DNA from: Circinella umbellata
Taxonomy: Eukaryota > Mucoromycota > Mucoromycetes > Mucorales > Lichtheimiaceae
DNA: 64,000 nucleotides
Assembly: GCA_025093555.1 (NCBI GenBank)
Contig: JAIWNF010000029.1
Coordinates: 186,001-250,000 of the forward strand
Direction: 5' to 3'
Made by a program: the position numbers and the translations under genes. Under the pieces are notes generated by a model. The model was given only the letters and a program-made list of their open reading frames with translations. It was not told the DNA's origin and ran no database searches. Position 1 is the stretch's first letter, and the number at the start of each line of letters is the position of its first letter. Of this stretch, positions 24,699 through 36,817 are shown piece after piece.

Positions 24699-25814
24699 CC
24701 AACAACGTCAACAACAACATATTATTTATATAATCAACCAATTCCTGCTACTTCAACTTTTCAATATCTTGGCTTGCCTTTTACTAATTCTGGCATTGAC
24801 CTTGATCAACTAGTCAATCAACGATCATCGAAAGCAACAGGAAACATGGCCCTACTTCAGCAACTAGGTATTCACCTATATGGTATTGGTTTATGGCCAG
24901 CATTACGTTCTTATCGCACTTTCATCAGACCAGTTTTGGAATATGGCCTTGCCATTTCAGCTCTCACATCAAATCATATGGTTAAATTGGTTAATGCTCA
25001 AAATAGATGTGTCGAAATGGCTCTCAATCGCAAAGCATCAAAACAATCAGCCACTATTGTTCCCATGGTCCTAGCTGATCTACCTTCGATGAAACTCCGT
25101 GCTCGAACTCTTCAACTAAAGTTTGCAGCTCGACTACAAACACTCCTGGCATCATCAATGGCAAGATCGGTAGAGCTTACATTTTTATGGGACAACAAGC
25201 AACCGAACAAACAATGGAAAACCATTACCACCAACAATCGAATTCACCAACGTTACAACAAACTGAGGAACAGCGACGTCCCACCAATCAATCCAGTCCA
25301 TCAAGCCATCACTGAAAAACGAAATGAAGAATACACCTCAAAAAGGAATAAATTCAAATCAATTAGCTGTATGCGCATCAACAGAATCATCGACCCTATA
25401 CTATATCAACCAGCATTCTCACGAGACCGTCACAGGCTCATCAAATGGCGTATGCACTGGCTTCCATCATACCCACTTAAAGACTGCCGATGTGGACATA
25501 AAGAAGCAAGAAGAGAACATTTCGCCACCTGTCCCCTTCTTCAGTCTCTTCTTCTAGATTTGACCAATAAATTCGGCGCCATACCAGAACTCCCACCTAA
25601 TATGCACCAACTTGATCACATCCTTAACCTTTTACCACAATCTGAAGTTGGTCTTGTTTTGTGTAAATGGAAAACTGTATGGCCAGCATTGATTCGGGTG
25701 CTAAGAGAAATTGATTTTCTCAGCCATCCCGATGATATATTTGACGAAGACGAGCCAGCACCAGAGGAAGCTTTGGAATTTTTAGTACCACCATCATCAA
25801 CATCACCCGACTAA
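24699..25814 (+). pseudogene. LINE reverse transcriptase, C-terminal part
   Basis: An open frame of 371 codons begins at the LINE border without a start codon. It shows the late RT motif [12 protein letters not shown], then R..KA...LLQQLG and [13 protein letters not shown], which are typical of non-LTR retrotransposon RTs after the catalytic palm. A Cys/His cluster, [16 protein letters not shown], lies near the C-terminus, followed by an acidic tail. The YxDD catalytic part is absent because of 5' truncation, so the fragment cannot move by itself. The frame is unbroken, which suggests a fairly recent insertion. Confidence 0.85.
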
Positions 25815-26091
25815 CACTTCGTTTTAGTATCCTCTCTCTCTCTCCTGCCACAATTATCTTCTGTTAATTTTTTTTTTCTGTTATCTTTCTCTTTCTTCTT
25901 CGCCTCTCCCACACTCTCTTTCTTATACTAGCTCTAGCTTTTCCCCATACTGGGGTTTTTCAGTTATTGCCACAACCCCAATATCACCTTGTAAATATTA
26001 TTATTCTTGTCATTCTGTACCGCAAGGAAGCTACCATATACCCATAGGTGCAGGTCAATCTAGTCTTCCATAATAAATATAAATTTTAAAC
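24699..26091 (+). mobile_element. 5'-truncated LINE with 13-bp target duplication
   Basis: The direct repeat TAGATATTTCACA stands at 24686-24698 and again at 26092-26104, bracketing 1393 bp. The insert starts in the middle of a reverse-transcriptase frame and ends in AT-rich 3' DNA (AATAAATATAAATTTTAAA). A 5' truncation with a target duplication of this size is what target-primed reverse transcription leaves. Confidence 0.85.
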
Positions 26092-26150
26092 TAGATATTT
26101 CACAGTTTTAATCTTGATAGGTGATGGCTCCAGTCTATATACTGCGTGAG

Positions 26151-26154
<4 letters not shown>

Positions 26155-26181
<27 letters not shown>

Positions 26182-26600
26182 GTTAATGTATTAAATACAC
26201 TATAAATTTCCCTTGATAAATGTAATTCGATAAAATATCCTTTGAAATCTGCAAATTGCAGGGTTTACGTGTTTGTGACATTTCCTTCAAAAAGTTGCGG
26301 AACTCGGGGTTTTCAATTCGGCAAGAGTGCAAAAACCGGGGGCATATAGTATTAAGGGTGGTAAACATGTAACCATAACGATTCCGACTCAAAATTGCAA
26401 ATATACACCAGAGGAAATAGGAAATACTGCGGACTCGTTTTATCCTTCTCGTATTGATGTCTTCAAAGCTGAACTTCGGTAAAAACAACAGAACGAAAGC
26501 TATTATGGCCAACAATATTAAAAGAGTCAACAAGTTTTATTGTACGATTTATGTTACAATACGTAGTTCCCTATTAATAATTTTATATACGTATTGTATC
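26155..26600. repeat. Poly-T run and remnant of a MITE-like element
   Basis: A run of about 25 T ends near 26180. At about 26290-26345 the minus strand reads CCCCCGGTTTTTGCAC... and later CCCCGAGTTCCGCAAC, which resembles the CCCCCGTTTTTGCAC end of the MITE at 3351. The 116-codon minus frame here (26183-26533) has no recognisable domain. Confidence 0.35.
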
Positions 26601-26707
26601 TTTATTTGCTGTTGATGTACATGTACCTTTCCTGCCGCCCGAAGGTTTTTCAATACGCCTCTTTGTGAGCTGACGAGAGGATTAAGCTAAAATCAGCACG
26701 TGTTTAA

Positions 26708-26769
26708 TTAATTTCGTCCTTAATACAGAGGAACCCCGTTAATTTCGTCCTTAATACAGAGGAACCCCG
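26708..26769. repeat. Two tandem 31-bp units with a CAGAGGAACCCCG motif
   Basis: Two identical 31-bp units end in CAGAGGAACCCCG followed by TTAATTTC. The same sequence, inverted, occurs at 53390-53412 (GAAATTAACGAGTTCCTCTG). TACAGAGGAAC.CGTTAATTTC looks like the end of a pogo-like element next to TA. Confidence 0.6.
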
Positions 26770-26789
26770 TTAATTTCATATTCGTTAGC

Positions 26790-29700
26790 TTTCACATCCT
26801 CATCATTTTTACATTTTTATTGATATTCGCATCACCAATAATGTCTGCGATATCATCTTCAATATTTTCATTATTTTCTTCCGTGGAATTTTGTGAATCA
26901 GAATCAGTGAGAAAGTTATTCAACATCTGAAACTGGATATACCAACATGCTTCAGTGTCATCCAGATTTCTTTTTAGAAACAAAACCTCGCCTTATTCTT
27001 AAAAAGTTTTCCTTTATTTTTCGTTTAACAAATTAAGTACAGATTTCAATAAATGAACTACCTTAACGTTGAAATTAAGTACCGAATTTACTTCATTCTA
27101 TATATAAAAGTAATAGCAACATCTTATGTATATTATGTATATTATGTATATTACGTCGTATTATGTTTAGTTACATACGGACGTTCTCTATATTATATAT
27201 ATATATATATATCTAATAATATTATCATATATTGCTTACTACCTTAAGAATCCTCGACTCTTCATCGGCTCGTTGGTAATTGTGATGCTGTTCAAATGGA
27301 TATAGTTCGTGATGAAAACCATTCCATTCCAGGCGGAATGTACTGTTTTCCTCCAATATATCAGCGACTTTCATATGTTCTAATTAATATATTATTTTTA
27401 TATTGAAATAAATAAATTAATCGTTATTGATCAACGATAACCATTAGAACTTTTCTAGGTTTGGTCTGCGGTCCTAATTATTTTATGTATTATAAAAGTT
27501 TGTACCTTCACCACGAATATCATTGTATGCTTTCAATTCCTTTTCTACTCTTGCACGTGCAGCTTTTAACTGTTTACTGTATTGTGAAACTCGCTGTATA
27601 CCTACGTACATGGATAATAAAAAAATAATTAATACTTTTATTTACGATATCAAAAAATAAATTATGCGAAGAACATATCAATTTTTTGAACATGCAAAAT
27701 CTCAAGAGTCTAGTCATATTTTGCAACGGCTGTCTAAGGTTCTCCTTTGCTTGATTATAAGTACCGAGTGCAGGAATAGGTTGGGATCTTTTCTCCTCTT
27801 TAAGCTTTCCCAAGCGCTCATACTGTAATTTTCGAGTTTTTTACTTGCTTCTCCCTTAATGATAGCGGCACGAGCATATTTTGTCTTTAAAGTTTTTCCT
27901 ACGTACATGTAAGAGCGCAGTACAAAAGATACAAATTAAGACGTATTATATATATATATTATAGATGCGTAGTATATATGCAGATAAAAACATATACCTA
28001 TATTTGTAATTTTTTTCATTTTTAAACGCATTAAATGCACAAGTCAAAGTAAACTTACAGCGAGTAGGACCCGAATATTTTGTTTGGGGAACGAATGGGT
28101 TGGTATAGGACCATAAACGCGCTAATCATTCCTCATTGGTCATTCCATAACCTGGAAGAAGCCGAGACTGGAAGTCTATCTGGCATTGAGGTATATGATT
28201 ATAATCATGCCAAACAGAAACTCCCATCAGTATATCCTTTAACTCGGGAAGTGCTTACACGATTGGCACATTAAATGCTAACTAATTAAATAGCAATTTA
28301 TTTTACAATTACTTGAAGTAGTTTACCTGGTGTAAGGAAGGCTTTAAGGTGCATGCAACATCATATAAGACTCCAATATTTGTACCGTATCGTTGTTTAA
28401 TTTGGTTCAAAATGCTAATGGGATAGTCAAAACTTTGATTCAGCGTACCAGTGGAGCAGTATATAAAATAATAAAGTATAGATACTGTTATTGGACAAAA
28501 ACTTACGTTTCTCCGGTACGTAGTCATACTAATGAAAAACAATGGAAACCCATGCCCGGCACAAGTTGATCCAAAAACACCGGTCTCGTTCAATCCCCCT
28601 TTAATCTTTTTCTGTTGGCCACTCAAAGCTTTATAGGACGCACACGATTATGTGGCTCGCTATATATATATATATATATGTATATTCATAAACTTAAACG
28701 TCAAATTTGGGATTGAAGATTGTATAATTTAAAGCAAAGCTTGATAAAAACATACCGAGTTTGTTCTTGTTTTAGAAATAATTGGCTTCGCAACCCAATA
28801 TTTTTTTAGATTATAATATTCCAGATTCAAAAGATAATGACCAGAGTCATCCGGAACGTTTTTAACCTGCGTATAAGGAGAAGTTGCCATCAAGAGCAAC
28901 AAGTAAAGGAGATGAATTTTCATCATGAGTCTATAAAAAAGTATATGCTTAAAATATAATCAAAAAATTTGTATAAAACTGTAATGGAGAATACGTGCCT
29001 CAAACATGCACGCAGGGCAAATGTCACTGGGAATGAAATCATAGCTTTGTTCAAGATGGTAATCAATAACAATTTTTATTTTTGAGTATATGGGAGATCT
29101 TTAATTACTGTATTTTAAATGACTTGGGAACCTGTAGCATAAAAAAAAAGACCCTTTTTGCTTAGAAAACCTCCAAATGATCTTTTTTTTATTGAACTAT
29201 TTATTACTATGCGAGGGAATTCGTTTTGAACAAGTTGGGCTCTATTTGTTATTGCTTGACGCTGGATGTACTTCTGACGAAAACAAGTATCCATTACATC
29301 AATACGGATTGCTACTTCTAGCAGCTTTGGCGAACAAGGAAACATATGTAATTCCATATGAACAATTGTCAATGAAAAGGTTTCACATATATTACAAGAC
29401 AAAACGGATATGTCGCGTTTGATGCCTTATGTAGAATTTTAGTATATATGTTCATTCCTCATTTTTACGTTATAAGTGCATATATTATCATCTTCACTAA
29501 CCACATTTAAATACACAGATAACTTTGTTAGTATCCATGATGTCACAACTACATTTTCGTGTCACTATAATATCTGATTTAGTTGTATCAATTGTATAAA
29601 GACCAAGAACACGAAGATAAGCCTTCCAAAGATCAGGAAAAAGTTTCGCCCAATCATCGTTAATACTACTCTTTGAACGAGGAATATAGTATTGTTGGGA

Positions 29701-29960
29701 TGAAAGAAGAGAGTCGTGATTGTTAGGAGGGAAAGAATTGTTATTGCTTGATACGCCGTGTAGTTCATTTGTAATGGATTCGTAATAGTCGTAATCATGA
29801 TAAAAATCAATTCCACTCTCTTCGTTATACGACGTAGAGGAAGTGACTCTCGCATTTGAATGTGGTGATCATGCTGATGTTAATGAAGTTGTATCTTGTC
29901 TCAAGGCAGCATGAAATTGTCGTGATGGTGATCCTGAATTTTGGACAGTGATACTTGATC
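26790..29960 (-). pseudogene. KDZ-type transposase, broken
   Basis: Pieces in order on the minus strand match the Kyakuja-Dileera-Zisupton transposase pattern. FPCSP...VAIRIDVMD lies near 29330; a VALDGNF block near 28880 shifts frame just afterwards. GLNETGVFGSTCAGHGFPL lies at about 28590, and IGVLYDVACTLK near 28350. Next come W-H-..H-x3-C-Q..F..R..PGYG then NEE-stop-LARLWS near 28150-28080. Lys/Glu-rich helical segments follow down to about 27250, and an acidic C-terminal part lies at 26790-26980. At least one nonsense codon and one frameshift are visible. Some gaps may be introns. Known: KDZ elements are large DNA transposons of fungi and other eukaryotes. It is inactive as read here. 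Confidence 0.75.
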
Positions 29961-30263
29961 TTGGAACATGGTTTGCGATCGAGCGGTTTCCTTTCATTTT
30001 GATTTGCGTAAAAAGCTGAATAAGCAGTATGCATTTTTTATGTGCTTTAATGGCTCTAAAAGTTTTTTATGTGGTTTTGGTTTTCTAAAATTGAAGTCCA
30101 ACATGCAAGCTCTTTCCGACATTCTTTTTCAGGCACCAAATGACTATACAGCACACTCAAGTTCCAAGTTTTTGGACTACCAACATGACACTTCCTATGT
30201 GATCATATTCTCAGTGATTTAATGGAAACAACCGACTGTACAGAGAACAACCAGCTCACATAT

Positions 30264-30801
30264 TACAGGATTTATTATTATTATGCGAATTATATATGGG
30301 ATTGATATCAAGACAAAGTCAACAAGGGAAGCCAATTAAGCTGGATCTTCTGTCACTCTCCGCTTGCATGACTGGAAACAAAGCCGTTGTCGTGGAAGGA
30401 ATTGATAATCTGTAAGTAGCAATTTAAAAAGCACAAGAAAGTGTATTTTTGAACTGTTACTCATTTATCACTGTTTTTTTATGATAGCCTGACCAAGCTA
30501 CGTACCACAAAATCGACTGCTGAACTTGGACAAAATTGGTCAAGACCACTTGGACCATCCACAGCAAGTGGCTATTATAAGCTGTTAAAATTGACCAAAT
30601 GGTGCAGCGAATGTTGTTTTATCTTCAGCCGTACTTCTCCAGAACTGGACTTACATTGAACAATTTTGGTTCAGGTTGAAGCATACGATCAAGAGGAAAG
30701 AACTGCCAGATGTGGACACACTTTTTTCAATAGTATCAAAAGCTTGCAATATGATTTATACTAACAAGAATCTCGATGGTGCCTCTAAAAATTTAGTGTA
30801 G
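30264..30801 (+). pseudogene. DDE-type (Tc1/mariner-like) transposase fragment
   Basis: The end of the frame reads IEQFWFRLKHTIKRKELPDV...IVSKACN up to a TAG at about 30799-30801. The preceding RTSPELDLH is in another frame. The combination SPEL...IEQFW..LK is the classic SPDLNPIE-W-LK block that carries the last acidic residue of DDE_3 transposases. An upstream conserved-looking stretch (KLDLLSLSACMTGN, 30330-30380) and an intron-like gap (GTAAGT at 30412 to TAG near 30488) precede it. The catalytic core is not recognisable. It is broken by a frameshift. Confidence 0.6.
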
Positions 30802-30905
30802 TTTATTTATATCCATTATTATTTTTTGCTATTATCTTACCCAATGGAATACCTTATCTTTGCTTTACTTTTTATATTTGAACTTTGCGATATACATTTT
30901 CCATG

Positions 30906-30936
30906 AAGGATGAGCGCGTGGACGATAATCCGATAA
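30906..30936. repeat. Short repeat shared with subtilase upstream regions
   Basis: AAGGATGAGCGCGTGG followed by ACGATAATCCGATAA. The same two blocks occur upstream of all four subtilases, but there about 45 bp are inserted between them (for example 22093-22162 and 11829-11881). It lies about 100 bp after the DDE transposase fragment, so it may be that element's terminal repeat. Confidence 0.45.
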
Positions 30937-31363
30937 TTCTTATTTCTAGAAAAAAATGAAAAGGGAGGGATAACCCCCCTTTTTTATAACTTTTAATTCA
31001 TTGGTTTATTTCAATTAAAGCACAGTACAGGTGACATTGTTATAAAGTAAAGTATAAACTTCAGTGTAGTGATAAAATTCGAAGAGGAAAATGATTATAA
31101 ATTAAATGATAAAGAAGTAACGGCTGTTCATAATGACTCAAGTTTTATCAGTTGTTTCACAGCCAAACTCCGAGAAAAGCACAGACCTTATTAACAACCT
31201 CATATACTTTTGAAACATACACGTTATAAGAGCAAAAAAAAGTCGACAGTGTGAACCTTTTCCCGAAGAAAAATAAAATGTGTGCCTGAAAACCAATTTT
31301 ATTAATAATAATAGATTTAATAGAGCAAAATGACAACCTTAATACTTTCTCTTATCTGCTTCT

Positions 31364-32264
31364 ATGAACCGATTATTAACAAAATATCAACAACACATTA
31401 CTGAACGACCATTAAGAACATATGCCATTCAATCAGGTAACTATCATTTTCAGTTTTCTTTTTTTTTTCTCTCATCTTTTTACTAAACCATGAGCTTTTT
31501 TTTTTTCCTTTTTTTCTTGCTCCACACTAACTGTTGTTATTATTATTATGTAATTCAGGTACTATGTTCACCATTGGTGATTTAGTGGCACAACAAGGCA
31601 TAGAAAAAAAAGGAAATAATCATGATTTTACTCGAACTCTTCGTATGGGAGTTTATGGTTGTTGTATTGGTGGACCTGTTGTTGGAAGTTGGCTTACTTT
31701 TCTTAATAATGCCGTTAAAATTCAACATCGTGTAAAAGGTAAATGATATAACTAAATAAAAATAAAAATAAAAAGAAGAAGACTCTATAATAATAACAAA
31801 TAATATTTTTAGGTGCATTGGTACGATTAGCTATTGACCAAGCTATTTTTCCACCTACGTTAAATGCTCTTTTCTTAACAAGTGTGAGTTTATTGGAAGG
31901 AAGAAATATAAATCAAATCAAAGAAAAATTTGAAACAGTAAGTTGGTGATACCCTCCACAAAAAATAATAATATTCTTGTGGGTGTCTATATAGAGGAAC
32001 CATTTGATGAGATATATTTATGCTAATAAATATGTTTAGAGTTATTTGACCATGTTATCCAATTCATATCGAATATGGCCATTTGTAAATTTATTTACTT
32101 TTACAATGATTGCTGCACCTTTTAGACCTTTATCAAATAGTGTAGTAGCTATTGCATGGAATGCTTATTTATCTTATTTAAATCAAAATGCATTAAAATC
32201 TAGTCTTGGTGATCAATTCATACAACAACAAGGTCAAGAACAACAACAAAAGGTCTTGGTATAA
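31364..32264 (+). CDS. SYM1: Mpv17/PMP22 family membrane protein (Sym1-like)
   Basis: Four exons (31364-31436, 31559-31738, 31813-31937, 32040-32264) join in frame to 200 residues. The start MNRLLTKYQQHITERPLRTYAIQSG, then GDLVAQQ, DFTRTLRMGVYGCCIGGPVVGSWLTFL, AIDQAIFPPTLNALFL and the C-terminal WPFVNLFTFTMIAAPFRPL..S.VAIAWNAYLSYLNQ are the family's conserved blocks in order. Four hydrophobic segments fit its usual four membrane spans, and the length matches the family (about 180-210). A Gln-rich tail is lineage-specific. Known: yeast Sym1 and animal Mpv17 sit in the mitochondrial inner membrane; relatives are peroxisomal. Which of these applies here is not visible. The introns are short GT-AG ones. 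Confidence 0.88.
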
Positions 32265-32424
32265 CAAATAATATATTTATAGACAAAAACTGTTGTGATA
32301 ATAATCCAACGAATATATCCCTCTCTACCTCCCCTTCTTCCAAACATACATCCCTCCGCCCCGGCAATCCGTCATCCTTTGAAAGAAATATGTGTAAATT
32401 GAATAATACAATGTTATTTTTTTT

Positions 32425-34193
32425 TTAATTTTTTGTTATTGATGTACGTTGTTTCTTTAATATAGGACTTGATTCAACATGTCTGTTTTGTTGTTGTCTT
32501 TCATTATTATTAGTTGAGCCTAAAAAAAATAAAAATAGAAATAGATTCTAAAATCAACAACTTTGTTTACCTTCTCAATTTATAAACATCCCTCGCTCCC
32601 TTTTTTTTATTATTGAAAACTTACTCGTGGAAGTTCTTGGACGTTTAAAACGTCGTTTTGGTTCATAAATTTCAACCCAAAATGGATTTGGTTTCATGGA
32701 ACCATCAGGTCCTCTAAAAAAATAAATCATTATTTATTTTTGTAAGAATTATTTTAATTATAGATATAAAATAATAATAATAACACTTACACAACCATAT
32801 CTGTACGTCTTAATTGAACGTTTGGAATTTGTTGAACAATTTCTTTCATTGATGATCGATGCATATCATTGGGCACCTAAGAGAAGGGGGGGGGGGAGTT
32901 GAGGAGAGAGGGATAATATAACAAATTAATTAATATACAATGACATTTTTACCCATTGTTTTATTTTACTTCTATAAAAAACAATTACCTTATTCAATGG
33001 TTTGGTGACTCCAGGGGTTCTTAATGGTGAAGAGGGTAATACTTTATATCCACCCGTAGGTATATATTTTTCTCGAGTAGGTGACGATAACGATGCATTA
33101 GTAGAAATACGTCGGTGTCGAATTGGAGATTGTGTAGAAGTTGATAATGACGAAGATGAAGATGCTGGTGGAGGTGGAGGTGGTGGTGAAGGTAATGGTA
33201 TTTCAGGTTCAGGTTTTTGACTATTTACATGATTATCATTATTCTTTAGTGTTGTATTTGAACGAGATTGGAATAATGTGGGTGGAGGCGGTGGGATTGG
33301 AATAGTTGAGAATGATTTTTTGGATGATTTAATAAAAGTATTAGTATTAGCAGTATTATAAGTAGTTGTTGTTGCTGTAGTAGTAGTAGTAGTAGATGGA
33401 TGAGATAAGAAATTGGATGGAGGTATTGAAGATTTTGTTGTCGTATTTGGTACCAAATTACCAAGCTATTAAATTAAAATAATTAATTAATATGTAGAAT
33501 TGAATAAAAATAAAATGTTTTTCTTTATGGTCCTTACCTGTGCTTGAATTGCTTCAATGCGTTGTTCTAATGCATCCATACGAGTGCGTTGAATCCGACG
33601 ACTATCATCATCCACCACAGATGGAATAGTGGCAGGAATAATAGTAGATTTGGATGGTTTTTTCATTGTTGTCGTTCTTGTAGTGCTATTTTTTGCAAGT
33701 GATGTCATTGTACTGTTATTTTTGTATCTGTTATTGTCATCCAAAAGGGTATCTTCCTTTAGTTCACGTAACATGACTTCCATTTCATTAATTCTTCGAA
33801 GTTTTTCGGCTCTTTCTTGCGTCATTGGATCATTATTCTTTTCGTTATTATCATGATGGAACGATCTTTTCCGAGATTCTAAATTAAGATTTTATTATTC
33901 AATATGTATTTATATATTATATATATATTTCCAGTTTCCTTATTATATATATATATATATGTAAATTATATACCTTTCACTGTTGTTGTTGTTAGAGAAG
34001 AAGAAGAAGCATATGAAGAGGATGATAATGATGATTTCCGTGAATATAAATTATTATATCTTAAATTAGACATGTGTCGACGAGTATTATTATTAGGAGG
34101 ACTATTAGTAATAGGAGAAGTAATAATAGAGGTATCCAAAGGTATCTGTTCTTCTTTTTCTTCCTGTTCCTGATTTTGATTGAATGAATCGCG

Positions 34194-34234
<41 letters not shown>

Positions 34235-34430
34235 GATCTTGTTGTTTAAAACCCATTGTTTCAAAAAAACGATCAAATTCTACCGAAGCATATTGAGCAG
34301 TATTTTTGACAGCATTACTAAAACTATCCCAAAAAGATGGTTGTTGTTCCGAATTAGAATCGGGTATTGATGGTGGTGGTGGTGTTGAATTAGGTGACCG
34401 AGGGAAACCAAATCCGTCTGCTTTATTCAT
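32425..34430 (-). CDS. Low-complexity Q/S/P-rich protein, function unknown
   Basis: Six exons by consistent GT-AG phases: complement of 33974-34430, 33538-33878, 32989-33465, 32791-32876, 32625-32713 and 32425-32519, total 514 residues. From the N-terminus there are a Pro/Ser-rich stretch and the segment FWDSFSNAVKNTAQYASVEFDRFFETMGF. Next come a long glutamine run, a Ser/Thr-rich region and a helical coiled-coil-like piece (RAEKLRRINEMEVMLRELKE). Polyproline and poly-Thr runs follow, and then a compact C-terminal part, IVQQIPNVQLRRTDMVV..PDGSMKPNPFWVEIYEPKRRF, that looks like the real conserved domain. The product was not recognised. The Gln and Pro runs suggest a scaffold or regulatory protein. 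It is convergent with the Mpv17 gene (161 bp apart) and divergent from the XRCC4-like gene. Confidence 0.75.
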
Positions 34431-34721
34431 TTTTTTTTCTGGATTTTCTCTCCTTTTTTTCCCCTTCTATTTATTTAATTTTAAAATAGTTGAATTATAA
34501 ATGTATTCAATGAACAATAAAAAAGAAAAAGAAAGAAAGAGAAAAGTATATGTGGGAAAGAAGGGAAATAAAGGTAAATCAAAACAAAGGTTCCGAAAAA
34601 AAAAAAAAAAAGAGCGCGAATTTTTAATTGTATGCGTTACTCCAAAACTTATCAGCATAAAATTATTCTTTATTCTTCTTTTCTCCTTTTCTTAAAAAAA
34701 ATACATTACTCTTTATAAGCA

Positions 34722-35245
34722 ATGGTTCACTATTTTTATCAAAGCGAACAAAAAGAAGACTCAATTAAATGGTATATTGATTGTGAATGGAATAATAATC
34801 TTGACTTTGAGTCAAATCCAATGGATCTTGATATATGTACTATTACTCTAAATAATGTAAACGATTATTGGACCAGTATAGGTATATATATGTAGATTAA
34901 CCTCGTCCCTCACCTCATATATACTTCATTCTATATTTATTGACCTTTAATAAATAATACTAATACTAATATATGAATAGTAACACGTAAAGATCTTGAC
35001 AACTTTATGAATCCCAATGCCATCTTAAACAAGTTAAATCAAGTTGTCACCAAAGGTTTACAAGGAGAAACAGACTTTGAAGGTCAAGAACTATCTTGGA
35101 AAATAAATCAAGAAAAGAATAAATGTGAAGTAAGTTTATTATTATTATTGTTGTCAATATCATATATAATTAACATATATTATATTTTTTTAGATGTCAT
35201 TAATTGGATATATGGCTGGTTCATTACCTGTAAGTTCTTTATTAT

Positions 35246-35286
<41 letters not shown>

Positions 35287-36579
35287 TAACTTGAAATTAT
35301 ATTAGTATCAATTAGGTTCAATTCATGTTACTAAAGTAACCTCATTGTCTGAAAAACAAAAAGTAATGGAAAATTGGATGGAGAATACAACAAAACAATA
35401 TCAAATTGATAAGGTAATACTTTTTGTTTTGTTGTCAATTAAAAATAATAATGATAATAATAATAATCATGACCATTTTGTTTGTTTATTTAGCAAACAA
35501 GAAATGCTCTTTCGGCACGAAATAAAGATCTTGAATTAAATAGGAAACAAATGGAAAAAGAATTAGAAAATTTAACTCAAGAAAAAGTAGAATCAGATAT
35601 GATGGTTATAGAAAAGGTAAATTTATTTTCTTTAAAAAAAACATAGTGTTTTAATTAAGGCTAATTTATAAAAAAAAAAGATGAAACAATTGATAAATAG
35701 TAAAAAAAGACGAGTTCATAAAGTAATGATGGAACGCAATCAATTATGTAAGTAAAAATAATAAAATTCATGCAATAATGTCCGCTTTAGAACTTATTCT
35801 TTTTCTTCATTAATTCTCAGTGAAACAAGTTGAGGCACAACAAGCATTGGATAATAATAATAAACAAGAACAATCGATACCATCATCATCATTACCACAA
35901 ACTATACCAAAAAAACGAGGACGACCTACTTCCTCTTCATCCTCAATTAAAAATGAAAATACTCAAGTGAAAAGGTAAGAGTAAGGGGAATGTAAATATT
36001 CTTATTCTATATACTCATACAAACATATAAATATATATAAATAAAAGGACACGAACCAACCCTACTGTATCAACACGAAAACAAAAAAAGCAAAAACTAA
36101 TAAAAGAAGAAGAAGAAGATGAGGACGATGATGTTGACGGGGAGGAAGGAGAAAATGAAAACAAATCTAAAAACGCCAAACAATACAATCTTCGACGACA
36201 AAAATCTATTCAAAGCAGTGGAGACGAAACGGATGATGGTAATAACCCTATTATTGCTTCGAATCCTATTACTACTTCGAATTCTTCGAATACAGTGAAT
36301 ACAACAACTGAAACAAGAAAAGTCAAATTTAAAGATATTAAATCATCATCTGATGATAATGACGATTCGGATGATATGTTTGCAGGAGTCGTTCCGAAAT
36401 TACGGCGAAGAATTAATTCAAGTCAAAGGTGGAGTATTAATTTAATTAAATTTATTATTATTATCAAGAGGATCAAATTATTTCATAAAAGCTAACGTGA
36501 ATGGATGAATCTATGTAGCTCAAAAAGTAAAGGAAAACGGATTGCACGAAATGCATCTGATGAAAGTGATACCGATTGA
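34722..36579 (+). CDS. XRCC4: XRCC4-like non-homologous end-joining factor
   Basis: Nine exons: 34722-34881, 34981-35129, 35194-35229, 35306-35413, 35494-35616, 35681-35747, 35821-35974, 36048-36428 and 36519-36579. All are GT-AG, the phases close, and the protein has 412 residues. The N-terminal part has the head-domain layout: a short Trp-containing strand (IKWYIDCEWNN), TITLNNVNDYWTS, a helix with LNKLNQVV, LSWKINQEKNKCEMSLIGYM, and YQLGSIHVTKV matching the XRCC4 F-R-LGS-x-x-x-x-KV strand. A long coiled coil follows (about residues 130-220) with KKRRVHKVMMERNQL at its end. The tail is acidic/basic and contains an AT-hook-like PKKRGRPTS. Known: XRCC4 dimers hold DNA ligase IV in double-strand break repair. 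XLF or PAXX kinship is less likely, because the coiled coil is straight and long. Confidence 0.72.
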
Positions 36580-36817
36580 TGTTGTATAATATATATAAAA
36601 GAAGAACCAACTTCTTTTGTTCCAATTCTTTTCTTTTGAGAAATACGTCGCGTCTTTTTTTTTCCCGAATATACCCCACCGAACTAAAATTGAATAACAG
36701 ACAGAAACTTTTTTTTTTTGTTGGGTGATACAATTCCTTTGTTTTATTATTTCTCCCCTTCTTTTCTTTTCTTTTCTTTGCTTCTCTTTCTTTTCTATAA
36801 TACCTTATATAACAACT

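Noticed and set aside
33002..33220. Gly-rich plus-strand frame
   Set aside because: It is the antisense of the Pro-rich exon of the minus-strand gene at 32425-34430.
36725..36817. Upstream extension of the peroxiredoxin frame
   Set aside because: It encodes a Phe/Leu/Ser run from a CT-rich leader; the ATG at 36818 opens a proper mitochondrial presequence.
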